Positions 48,935 through 59,001 of a stretch of DNA of 64,000 bases are shown here, piece after piece. Position 1 is the first letter of the stretch, and each line of letters begins with the position of its first letter. Below the pieces are notes generated by a model. It was given only the letters and a program-made list of their open reading frames with translations. It had not been told where the DNA came from and did not search any database. The stretch is taken from NCBI GenBank assembly GCA_019914945.1, contig CM034099.1, forward strand, positions 23,648,704 through 23,712,703, read 5' to 3'. The DNA is from Typha latifolia (Eukaryota; Streptophyta; Magnoliopsida; Poales; Typhaceae). The translations under genes and the position numbers were made by a program.

Positions 48935-50329
48935 ATGACACTGAAGGTTGATGAAGTCCTTTCCATGGTAGGAGGAACCGGAGAGAATAGCTATGCCATC
49001 AACAATAAGATTGAGGTCTCTCTCTTTAGATTTCTATCTATCTTTCTATTTTGTATGTGTATATTTATATCTCTGAACTAGAAACTTCAATTTTGTGTTT
49101 TCAGGAGAGGAAGTTTGAAAGGCCAAAGTCAATTGTGAAGCAAAACGTTTTGGAGCTCTACAGCTTACTCCACCCTAAGAACTTTGTGACTGCAGACTTG
49201 GGCTGCTCCTCTGGCATCAATGCCTTCATGTTGTTCTCTGAGATCATGGATGGCATCAACGAGAGCTGCGACAAGCTGAGTCTCTCGCCGCCGGAGATCC
49301 ACCTCTTCTTGAACGATCTCCACGGGAACGATTTCAACACCGTGTTCAGATCTCTGAATGCACACAAGGAGAAGTTGATGAAAGAGAAAGGCGAGAAGTT
49401 TTTGCCATTCTACCCTGTAGGAGTTCCTGGTTCCTTCTTCACTAGGCTGTTTCTGAAGAACACGGTTCACTTCATGTACTCCACTCTTAGTGTTCACTGG
49501 CTCTCTGAGGTAACATTGTGGTTGCAATTCAGTCAAGTTGTTATCGAAAATAGTTCGACTACGTTTTATGGCTGATGCCACGGTGAATATTCTTGGCAGG
49601 TTCCTCGCGGGCTCGTCAGTGAGGACGGTGTTGCATTAAACCCTGGAAATATTTATATCTCTAAGACGAGCCCTCCTATCGTGCCTAAGTTGTACTTTGA
49701 GCAGTACAAAAGAGATTTTACGATGTTTCTAAAGCATCGTTCGGACGAAATGTGCTCCGGAGGACGTATGGTGTTGACGTACGTAGGACGAAGCGTTCCA
49801 GATCACTCGGAAAGTGTAGGAAATACCTACATTTGGTCATTGATTTCTAGAGCACTCAACGAAATGGTTGCAAAGGTAACAAATCTGAGCTTGGCGGAGT
49901 TTAAAGCTTTTAAAATAATTGATAAGTTAACGATAATAGTACTGACGTGTAATTCTTTTATCTCAGGGGGCCATAAAGGCAAAGGATGTGGACACTTTCA
50001 ATATGCCGCTCTACAAACCTTCAATGGAAGAAGTGAAGTTGGTTACAGAAATGGAAGGATCATTTGACATAGTGGAGACAGAGATTATGGAGCCATTTTG
50101 GGATCTTTCCACCAAAATCGAGGATAGGGTTAAGAATGATAACATCAAGACTGGAACAGTAATAGCAAAGGAAATGAGGGCAGTGGCAGAGAGCTTATTG
50201 GCAGCTCATTTCGGTGAGGCTATAATGGATGATTTGTTCTCACGTCTTGCAGAAATAATTGCCGACCATATCAGCAAAGAAAAGGGAAAGCATGTCTTGT
50301 TCACAGTCGCGTTTCAAAAGAGGGGATGA
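48935..50329 (+). CDS. SABATH-family methyltransferase, copy 1 (374 residues)
   Basis: Four exons, 48935-49015, 49105-49509, 49600-49875 and 49967-50329, all phase 0. The SABATH family uses S-adenosylmethionine to methylate carboxyl groups or nitrogens of small molecules such as salicylate, benzoate, jasmonate, anthranilate or xanthines. SAM-site motifs are SMVGGTGENSYA (10-21), DLGCSSG (58-64) and the FLNDLHGNDFN region with Asp98. VHWLSEVP around Trp159 is the usual substrate-pocket block. The position matching the substrate-contacting Gln of salicylate methyltransferases appears to be Glu27, at the first exon end. The substrate cannot be named. It is the first member of a tandem array with a truncated copy (50761-51315) and copy 3 (56704-58144). 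The TATA box lies 92 bp upstream. Confidence 0.9.
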
Positions 50330-50760
50330 TTTCTTGCAAGTCATCAGGAAATTAAGAAAAGGGAATAAGTGGATGTAATCTTCCGCTATGCATCTTGTTT
50401 TGCTAAGATTTTTTTTTCTTTATTTAAAAGACCATCATTTTGCATGCCACTGTTGATCTTTATGTCATCAGTTGCCAACATTTGGAAGATTTGGATTTGG
50501 CTCCCAAACAACACTAAAGTGTTCACTTTTAGTCCCCCTCTGGCTTGTTGCAAACACAATTAGTTTAATCTAAGATGAAAACGGCATTAATAAAAACAGC
50601 TTTGCAACATATAATTAATCAAATGATACTTTGGGATCTCTAAATAAATTATCTATAAATATGTGTATTTCTTGATCGATACACATGCATGAGCATCTCT
50701 CGATATAAGGAATCAAACGACCCCTCCCACAGAGTTATACACATGCATGAGCATCTCTCG
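50330..50760. other. 3' flank of SABATH gene 1 and duplication junction
   Basis: Matches the flanks after the truncated copy (51316-51790) and after copy 3 (58145 onward). A perfect 24-bp direct repeat lies at 50679-50702 and 50737-50760. The second copy ends exactly where the exon-3 homology of the truncated gene begins. Confidence 0.6.
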
Positions 50761-51315
50761 TATGGTGTTGACGTACGTAGGACGAAGCGTTCCAGATCAC
50801 TCGGAAAGTGTAGGAAATACCTCCATTTGGTCATTGTTTTCCAGAGCACTCAACGAAATGGTTGCCAAGGTAATAAGTCCGAGCTTACTGGAGTTTAAAG
50901 CTTTTAAAGTAGTTAATAATAATAATATGAACGTGTAATTCTTTTATCTCAGGCAGCCATAAAAGCAAAGTATGTGGACACATTCAATATGCCGCTCTAC
51001 ACACCTTCAATGGAAGAAGTGAAGTTGGTTACACAAACGGAAGGATCATTCCACATAGTGGAGGCTGAGATTATGGAGTCATTTTGGGATCTTTCCACCA
51101 AAATCGAGGATAGGGTTAAGAATGATAACATCAAGACTGGAACAGTAATAGCAAAGGAAATGAGGGCAGTGGCAGAGAGCTTACCGGCAGCTCATTTCGG
51201 TGAGGCTATAATGAATGATTTGTTCTCACGTCTTGCAGAAATAGTTGCCGACCATATCAGCAAAGAAAAGGGAAAGCATGTCTTATTCACAGTCGCGTTT
51301 CAAAAGAGGGGGTGA
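50761..51315 (+). pseudogene. 5'-truncated SABATH methyltransferase copy (exons 3-4 only)
   Basis: Sequence from 50761 (TATGGTGTTGACGTACG) is nearly identical to gene 1 from about 49767. It keeps the last 109 bases of exon 3 (50761-50869), the intron and all of exon 4 (50953-51315, 121 codons with stop). Exons 1, 2 and the first two thirds of exon 3 are missing, so the SAM-binding motifs are gone. Exon 4 has a few substitutions (KYVDTFNMPLYTPSMEE, SLPAAHFGEAIMNDLF) but no stop or frameshift. The splice sites are intact. It is a recent partial duplication and cannot make an active enzyme by itself. Confidence 0.9.
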
Positions 51316-52184
51316 TTTCTTGGAAGTTGAAACTCATCAAGAAATTAAGAAAAGAGGATAAGGGGATGAAATTTTCCACCATGCATCTTGTTTTGCTAAG
51401 ATTTATTCTCTATTTAAAAGAACATCAGTTTGTATGTCACTTTTGATCTCTATGTCATCAGTTGCCAACATTTTAATCTTGGAAGATTTGGAGTTAGTTC
51501 CCAGTTTGTTGCATCTCTAAAGAACCATTTTTATTAGGATAAAATGCTATATTTTGATATGCAGTTAAATTAAAGTGCATTTCAAAAAAGACCACCTAAA
51601 GGCGTTTTGAAACGAGCTAGCAAACACAATTAGTTTCATCAAAGATGAAAACGGCATTAATAAAAACAGCTTTATAAGTTATAATCAATCGAATGATATT
51701 TTCGGATCTCTAAATAAATTATTTATAAATGTGTGTATTTCTTAATACACATACATCTCTCTATATAAGTAACCAAACAGACCCCTCCCATCAAGTTATC
51801 CATATATTTGGACCCTACTAGTTAGTTTCACGACAGCCCTGCTCCCATCAAATATATATATTATCACCTATAAGAGCAGACCGGGAGTAAGCAATATAGC
51901 ATGGGACTCCGGTAGAGAAGATCATTAGGCCCAACTCGTCTAAATCCGGCTTGAAACCACCCGGATTTAATCAAGCTAAGCTTGACTTGAGATGATAGTG
52001 GGCAGCATGAGCCAAGTCTTTGCCCGCTCGGCCCGGCCCAAAAGCCCGACCCGCTATTCTCATCTATGGCCCAATCCATAATGCATATCTATTCTCATAG
52101 TTTTTTAGTCCCACATCAAATATTTAATAAATTATACATCAGTATATAAGTATGTTCATATGAAAGATAACTAAAATGTCATTA
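51316..52184. other. 3' flank of truncated SABATH copy and left part of old repeat
   Basis: The left part to about 51790 matches the 3' flank of copy 1. From about 51900 it is the left portion of the dispersed repeat (copy B) that is interrupted by the solo LTR. No gene. Confidence 0.5.
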
Positions 52185-52323
52185 TATAGTGTCATAGCCC
52201 AGATAACAATAAATAAATAAATAAAATAATAATATAATAAAATTAATAATAATAATAATAATATATAAATTAAATAAAAAAGAGATAAAAAGAGAAATAA
52301 AAAATTTTAAAAAAAATTTGGTG

Positions 52324-52351
52324 TTGCATGGCACGAGCTCGTGCCATGCAA
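52324..52351. repeat. Perfect 28-bp palindrome inside the solo LTR
   Basis: TTGCATGGCACGAG is followed directly by its exact reverse complement with no loop. It is the first of two adjacent hairpins, about 135 bp inside the LTR. Confidence 0.95.
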
Positions 52352-52391
52352 ATTGTGGGCGCACGTTGAGGGCGCCATGTGCGCCCACAAT
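52352..52391. repeat. Perfect 13-bp inverted repeat with 14-nt loop
   Basis: ATTGTGGGCGCAC at 52352-52364 pairs perfectly with GTGCGCCCACAAT at 52379-52391. It directly abuts the palindrome, making a double-hairpin block. Confidence 0.95.
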
Positions 52392-52439
52392 TGGCGGCCT
52401 GGGCAATCGGGCCAAGCCAATTGGCTGCGGCGGGCCTAG

Positions 52440-52940
52440 CGCCGCCGTAGCTGCCGCCTTACCTCCTTCACCGCCTCTCTCTTTCTCTCACTCTCACTCT
52501 CCCTCTCACCCTCCTCTCTCTCTCTAGCACCTCTCTCTTTCTCTCCTCGTCGTCGCCGCCGCACCCTTCTCTGCCTCTCTCTCTCTAACTCGCTCGTTCT
52601 CTCTCTCTCTCTTACTCTCTCTCTCTCACCCTCTTCTCTCTCTCTATCACCTCTCTCTTTCTTTCCTCGCCAATGGCTTCAAGCCGTCGCCGTCGTCGCT
52701 GCCGCACCCCTCACCGCTTTCTCTCTCTTTAGCGCTCTCTCTCTCTAGCTCTCTCGTTCTCTCTCTCTTACCCTCATCTCTCTCTCTCTCAATCACCTCT
52801 CTCTCTCGAGCTCTTTTTCTCTTCTCTTACCGACGCCACCCTACTGTCGTCGCCATCACTATCACTGCCGCCACACCCCCTCACCGCCTCTCTCTCTCTC
52901 TATAGCTCTCTCATACTCTCTCTCTCTCTCTATAGCCATG
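52440..52940. repeat. CT-rich low-complexity block with GCC islands
   Basis: Long runs of CTCTCT interrupted by GCCGCC-type islands within the solo LTR. It is similar in composition to 15800-16480 of the other LTR-like element read on the minus strand. There is no coding sense. Confidence 0.8.
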
Positions 52941-54770
52941 GGGACTTTGCTAGTGATTTGTGACAATTGATCGATGGACGTGAGGGATACGTGTATTCGG
53001 TCTTTTAATCAGACGATGAGTAGTCTTATCCCGTATACGCCTTTCTCAAATTAGTATATGTTATATAACTATATATATGCATGTTTTGGCCTCCAATATG
53101 ATTATATGACCTTATCTAGAGATAATTTCAGTTGAGCATATTTTATCATGCATTTGATTAGGCTGATATAAGATATGAGTATGTTGATGACATATAGAGA
53201 TGATTGGAGATGATTATACTGTTATAACTTTGTGTCGATGTGATCTCTAGCATAAATATGTATTTAATAGACTAGCAGTGATATACATGTGTTAGATATA
53301 TGGTTAGAGACTGCATTGCATTATTTTCTTCTTGACTTTCTTACCACCTAAATTCATAATATGCATGACTTGTTATAGTACTGGATATATGCACATAATC
53401 TATCATATAGAAGAAAATGCATAAATCTCATTGATAGGAAAGTTGATAAAAAAACATAAGGGTACCCGAGTAGGCGTTAGGGTTAGGGGTGTTTGAAGTG
53501 ATGATTATAATCACTGATATGTGATATCTCGTGGCCCATGTCCGAGGTCAATTGAGTTTGTGTGCACAGACAATCGGATACCTGCTGTTCGCTAGAGCAT
53601 GCGTATGATGAGTTACCCTCATGTGATTTCTATTAACTGGTGGAGTACTTTATCCAGATAGATTTTGATATACCTTTAGTGTATGGCAAGGTATGATTAT
53701 GACTGAGATACCCTTAGTGTATAGCAAGATATGCTTTGAGCCTACGGGTAAAATGTTGAGATCGGGTATCGGGTGTTGACTGTGCACAGTGGTCTAGTAT
53801 GATAATATTATATTGAGATATCGGTGATGATCGTGATGTGGAGAAATGCATATGATTTTATTATCATCTGGCATACTTGATTATCGAGTGGTCAATATGT
53901 ATCATATGTGGTTACATTTGGTACAATAGCATAGTTATGGTCGACATGTATCATGTGTCATATTTGAGAGAGAGTTATGATGATAATATGATATGGTGAT
54001 CTGTTTATTCGTTGTCGAGGATTATATACTTTTATCAGTTATGACATGTTATCTACTTTTTATTTATATATTATTGATGATACATTCATATACTTATTCA
54101 TGACATGATGCTTTTTTTTATTCATATTATTCAGTACATAATTTACTCTCTATTTGACATCATTGATTCGAGGTAAGATCTATTCACTGAGCATTTTGCT
54201 CATGACTCTCTTTATTTCTTTTCTAACCCTCTTGGATATATGGTATGTGATAGCGACTTGAGATATCTTGAGGAGATATTTTAAAGCGATGATGAAGTGA
54301 GCTATAGATGCGAGACGGTATAGATGATAATCTATATAGAAATTGAGTTGTACTAGTTTTGATATTTGTACTCCTTTGTATTAGACGATAATTTATATAA
54401 TACAGGTTGAATCATAATATTCTCGTGTATTAATTATTTTAGTTGTATCTTGATGGTTTATCGAGGCTTGTGTGGGCCTTGCCAGATTATGTAACTGTCT
54501 AGTATGGTTGTTGTGGACTTGGACATTCATATGTTTATTTGGTTGATAGTATGATTGATCTCTGAGATGAATTATGTTGAGTATGGATTTATTTGATGAT
54601 GGATTATATGAGCATGGATATATTAATAGGTTTTATTTGATGATGTCATAATTATATATGCATAGGAGTGTATCTGTGCGTGATGGGCTCCGCCCGACCT
54701 GTCGTGTGCGTTGCGTGTGCCGTGTGAGCATGTGGGCGTGTACGTGTCCGTGCCGGACGGGGGCGTTACA

Positions 54771-56703
54771 TATAGGCCCATTAAACTCTGGCCAATAGGA
54801 TATAACATTTTTTATATTTAACCTATTATGCTAGACTCATTATGTTAATGAGCTAAAGTATTCAAGCTCGGCCCAAATTTAACCTAGCCCATGTAATTGA
54901 TAGGTCAAACCGTGAACAAATATTTAAACTTGGTAAATCCGAAAAACGCCGCATAGATGGATGGAGGAATGCATCATCTCGTTTGTGAAATTTGGAAGAC
55001 GATTTCCTAGCAGTCTTATCATGTTATCTGGGTAAACTCCTCGAGTTAAAAGGATCCATAAGCATATTATATATATATATTCAGAATACAAGTTAAATAG
55101 GATTATATGATAATTTCCTAGTAATTAACTAATGGTTTTAAAAATTAATTACCATCCATAGAAGAAATCCAAGATCCTTTATCTTGCATCTTGATTGGCT
55201 TGTGCAGGAGTCAGTGGAACGAACCAGGTTGAGTCTAGTGTTATTCCTATTACTCCCTTCTGATGTGCCTGGACTTGGCACCAAAATAGTTCATACTTGA
55301 TCATATCAATATGATATGAAATAAAGATGATTAATTGCATTTACTTGCTACCTGATACTTATTTTTATATATAGCCATAACTGGTGATGGCAAACTAAGG
55401 CTCCCTCCTTGAATCTCCGGCGCTGCAGTTGCCGGCTGACGGCGAGCACCGACCGGGTGCATCTGAACCCGACATTTACCCGTTATTGCAATATGCCCAT
55501 GGCTCATTAAATGTGATCCAGTGCTTAATCCTGTCACCAGATTTCTTGAAGCAATTCTCGGCATAGTCCTTATAATCCCTCCTACAATAATTATAGAACA
55601 AAGCCAGAAATTATTCTTAGAAGGGACAAAATTTAAGTCATATATATAATTTTAATAAAAGTTATAGTTATTTACAGTGCTTTTTTTTTTTTCTTTCTAA
55701 AACTACTGCATTATTATTAGCTGAAAATATTTTAATAAAAATTATAGATGATGTTAGTCCACGAAATGGAAAGCCTAAAGGCGTCCAGACCCATTTCCTT
55801 CATACTGCCTACATCCTCCTGCATTAGTTTCATGAATATTCCATGAATATCATAATTATTTATATATATATGCCAGCCCAGTTAGCAAATCTTGCTGACG
55901 ATAAGCTCTCTTATTTATTATTATTATTATTATTCTATAGTCCTTACTAACCTGGACTAAAGAGGATAGTAGTTAGGAAGAATTGGATCTAAAATCCGTG
56001 ACAAAGAACTAAGAAATGAAAGATTGATTAATTACTCCATCTCTCTTATCTAACTTTCAAAGGCATATATATATATAAGTGTGTGTGTGTGTGTGATAGG
56101 TCCTCGGTCAGGCTCACATCTGACTTTAAAGCTAGCGAACTCCCCCAACAAATTGGCCGTCACTGAGACCTTTCTCCTAATTAACAGAAAAAGATTTATT
56201 TCTTTCCGAAAACCGGAATTAATATTGTGTTCGTTTGCAAGAGTACGAGGATCACTAAGAATACTCTCCAATTATTTAACTTTCTTCTCATCAATTGATA
56301 TTTATTTTACTCCTTGGGGAAGATATATAAATATTAAACATGTGGAGTGAAATAGTAGATGATTGTACTAGACGCTTGCATTTCAATATCTACGGAGTTG
56401 CCAATGTAGACTTCATATTGGAATCAGGTTTTGGATTAATCTTTGCCAAGATGACCAATCAATTGGCCAGTGTTACTGTTCTAGCGAGAAACCAAAGTTG
56501 CAGACGTTTTCACTCTAGGTTAGGTAGCTTGGAAAATTCACCACTTATCAAGAATTTTATTTCACCCAAAGTGATGTAAATAAGAAAGGTACATAAGTTT
56601 AGGGCTATATATAGGGTGAAAAGAGCAGAGAAGTGCAAGCAATAGCATACAATATAGCAGAACTACTAAGCAAGAGAGGGTTCTAATTAGCACATCCAAC
56701 ACA
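54771..56703. other. Spacer and 5' flank of SABATH gene 3
   Basis: It contains the right half of the split repeat (to about 54960), then about 900 bp with no recognised feature. From about 55875 follows the duplicated SABATH 5' flank with one promoter module (about 56388-56572) and a GT run near 56080. TATATATA is at 56606-56613, 91 bp before the ATG. Confidence 0.5.
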
Positions 56704-58144
56704 ATGACACTGAAGGTTGATGAAGTCCTATCCATGGTTGGAGGAACCGGAGAGAATAGCTATGCCTTCAACAATAATATTGATGTCTCTCTCTCCATAG
56801 ATTTCTATCTATCTGTCATCTATCTATCTATCTATCTATCTATTTTGTGTGTGTATATTTATATCTCTGAACTAGAAATTTCAAAAATAACAAAAAAAAT
56901 TGCAGAAGGGGAAGTTTGGAAGGCCAAAGGCAATTGTGAAGCAAAACGTTTTGGAGCTCTACAGCTTACTCCACCCTAAGAACTTTGTGACTGCAGACTT
57001 GGGCTGCTCCTCTGGCAACAATTCCTTCGTATTGTTCTCTGATATCGTGGATGGCATCAACGAGAGCTGCGACAAGCTGAGCCTCTCGCCGCCGGAGATC
57101 CACCTCTTTTTGAACGATCTCCAGGGGAACGACTTCAACACCGTGTTCAGATCTCTAAATGAACACAAGGAGAAGTTGAAGAAAGAGAAAGGCGAGAAGT
57201 TTTTGCCCTTCTACCCTGTAGGAGTTCCTGGTTCCTTCTTCACTAGGCTGTTTCCTAAGAACACGGTTCACTTCGTGTACTCCACTCTTAGTCTTCAGTG
57301 GCTCTCTGAGGTAACATTGCGGTCGAAGTCAAATTCGAATTCATTCAAATTGTTATCGAAAATGGTTCAAATATATTTTATGGTTGATGCCATAGTGAAT
57401 ATTTTTGGCAGGTTCCTCGCGGGCTCGTCAGTGAGGATGGTGTTGCATTAAACCCTGGAAATATTTATATCTCTAAGACAAGCCCTCCTATCGTGCCTAA
57501 GTTGTACTTTGAGCAGTATAAAAGAGATTTTACGATGTTTCTAAAGCATCGCGCGGAGGAAATTTGCTCCGGAGGACGTATGGTGTTAACTTACATCGGA
57601 CGAAGCGTTCCAGATCACTCAGAAAGTGTAGGAAATACCTACATTTGGTCATTGTTTTCTAGAGCACTCAACGAAATGGTTGCAAAGGTAACTAGTCGGA
57701 GCTTCATGGAATTGTTTTTAAAGTTTTTAAAATAATTGATAAGTTAATAATAATATTAACGAGTGATTCTTTTTATCTCAGGGAGTCATAAAAGCTAAGG
57801 ATGTGGACACATTCAATATGCCTCTTTACAAACCTTCAATGGAAGAAGTGAAGTTGGTTACACAAATGGAAGGATCATTTGACATAGTGGAAGCAGAGAT
57901 GATGGAGCCATTTTGGGAATTTTCCTCCAAAACCGAGGATTGGGTTAAGTGTGACAGCGTCAAGACTGGAGTACTAATAGCAAAGGAGATGAGAGCAACG
58001 GCAGAGGTCTTACTAGCAGCTCACTTCGGCGAGGCCATAATGGATGATTTGTTCTCACGTCTTGCAGAAATAATTGCAGAACATATCAGCAAAGAAAAGG
58101 GAAAGCATGTCATGTTCACAGTCGCGTTTCAAAAGAGGGATTGA
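56704..58144 (+). CDS. SABATH-family methyltransferase, copy 3 (374 residues)
   Basis: Four exons of exactly the same lengths as copy 1: 56704-56784, 56906-57310, 57412-57687 and 57782-58144. All frames are open. SMVGGTGENSYA and DLGCSSG are preserved, the acidic loop reads FLNDLQGNDFN, and the pocket block is LQWLSEVP rather than VHWLSEVP. The residue at the end of exon 1 is Asp27 where copy 1 has Glu and classical salicylate methyltransferases have Gln. Exon 2 starts KGKFGRPKAIVKQN rather than ERKFERPKSIVKQN. In the C-terminal region DWVKCDSVKTGVLIAKE differs from copy 1. The changes concentrate near the substrate pocket and the C-terminal helical cap, so the two enzymes may prefer different substrates. 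An intron-1 CTAT run lies at 56817-56844. Confidence 0.9.
56817..56844. repeat. (CTAT)n microsatellite in SABATH copy 3 intron 1
   Basis: About seven CTAT units. Copy 1 intron 1 has only two or three, at about 49030-49048, so the run expanded or contracted after duplication. Confidence 0.85.
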
Positions 58145-59001
58145 TTTCTTGCAAGTCACCGGGATATTAAGAAAAAGGGAATAAGCGGATGTAATCTTCC
58201 AGTGTATCTTTGTTTTTCTAATATTTATTCTCTATTTATAAGAACGTCAGTTTGTATGTCACTTTTGATTCTATGTCGTCAGTTGCCAACGTTTTAATCT
58301 TGGAAGATTTGGATTTGGCCCAAACAACATTAAAGTGAACCTTTTAGTTCCCCTCTGGCTTGTTGCATCTCTAATGAACCATTTTTACCAGGCTAAAATG
58401 CTATATTTTGACATGCAGTTAAATTAAAGTGCATTAAAACGCCACCAAAAGACGTTTTAAAACGAGCCTGCAAACATAATTAATTTAAGACAAATGTTTA
58501 ATAAAAATTATTAATTTTTCTCTCCTGATCGAATAGTTGAGATTAAATAGTATTAAATAAAATTAATTGAAAGTTCATATCACTTTTCTAAATTATAAAG
58601 ATAAATTATTCATATTTTATTTCTCTCTTAACTATATATTTTTTTTAATAAAAAAATAATAATAAATTGGTAGTAATTGGCACTCCTATTATTAAGAAAA
58701 TAGAGGATAAGCAATAAAAAAATGCTTAAATTTTAATTTCTTTTATCAGTTAATTTAATCACATATGTAAAATATCTTATATACCCTTTAATTTATAAAT
58801 AGATAAAAAATATTTTATAACTAATTAGTTAGTATTGAATCATTGCTCTTAGTCAAAGATGAAAACGGCATTAATAAAAATAGCTTTATAAGATATAATT
58901 AATCAAACGATACTTTCTGATCTCTAAATAAATTATTTATAAATGTGTGCATTTCTGAACTCCTTAGTTACCAGAAAGGATCAGATATATCTATCCTCTG
59001 T
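58145..59001. other. 3' flank of SABATH gene 3 with AT-rich insertion
   Basis: It matches the 3' flanks of the other copies except for about 360 bp of very AT-rich DNA at about 58488-58851, absent at the same point after the truncated copy. The right end meets the 3' end of the convergent minus-strand megaprotein gene at 59002. Confidence 0.5.

Larger units (their letters stand above)
52190..54770 (+). mobile_element. Solo LTR of an LTR retrotransposon, 2,581 bp
   Basis: It starts TGTCATAGCCC at 52190 and ends GGGCGTTACA at 54770, the TG...CA ends of an LTR. A perfect 5-bp target duplication TATAG lies at 52185-52189 and 54771-54775. No primer-binding site, polypurine tract or coding region follows, so the inner part was lost, most likely by LTR-LTR recombination. 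Inside are an A/T-rich start, two perfect inverted repeats (52324-52351, 52352-52391), a long CT/GCC-rich block (about 52440-52940) and a locally duplicated phrase CCTTAGTGTATGGCAAGGTA near 53671 and 53704. The large LTR size fits plant Ty3-type elements, but the lineage cannot be fixed without the internal region. Confidence 0.9.
51900..54960. repeat. Dispersed repeat, copy B, split by the solo LTR
   Basis: Left part 51900-52189 and right part 54771-54960 are two halves of one older repeat. Removing the LTR and one TATAG joins them into sequence that matches copy A at about 39500-39860 (CATCAAATATTTAATAAATT, CAGTATATAAGTATG, GAAAGATAACTAAAATGT). GGCCCAA-type words occur at both outer ends. 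Confidence 0.55.

Noticed and set aside
52318..52527. ORF starting across the palindromes in the solo LTR
   Set aside because: It depends on low-complexity CT repeats and hairpin sequence; not a gene.
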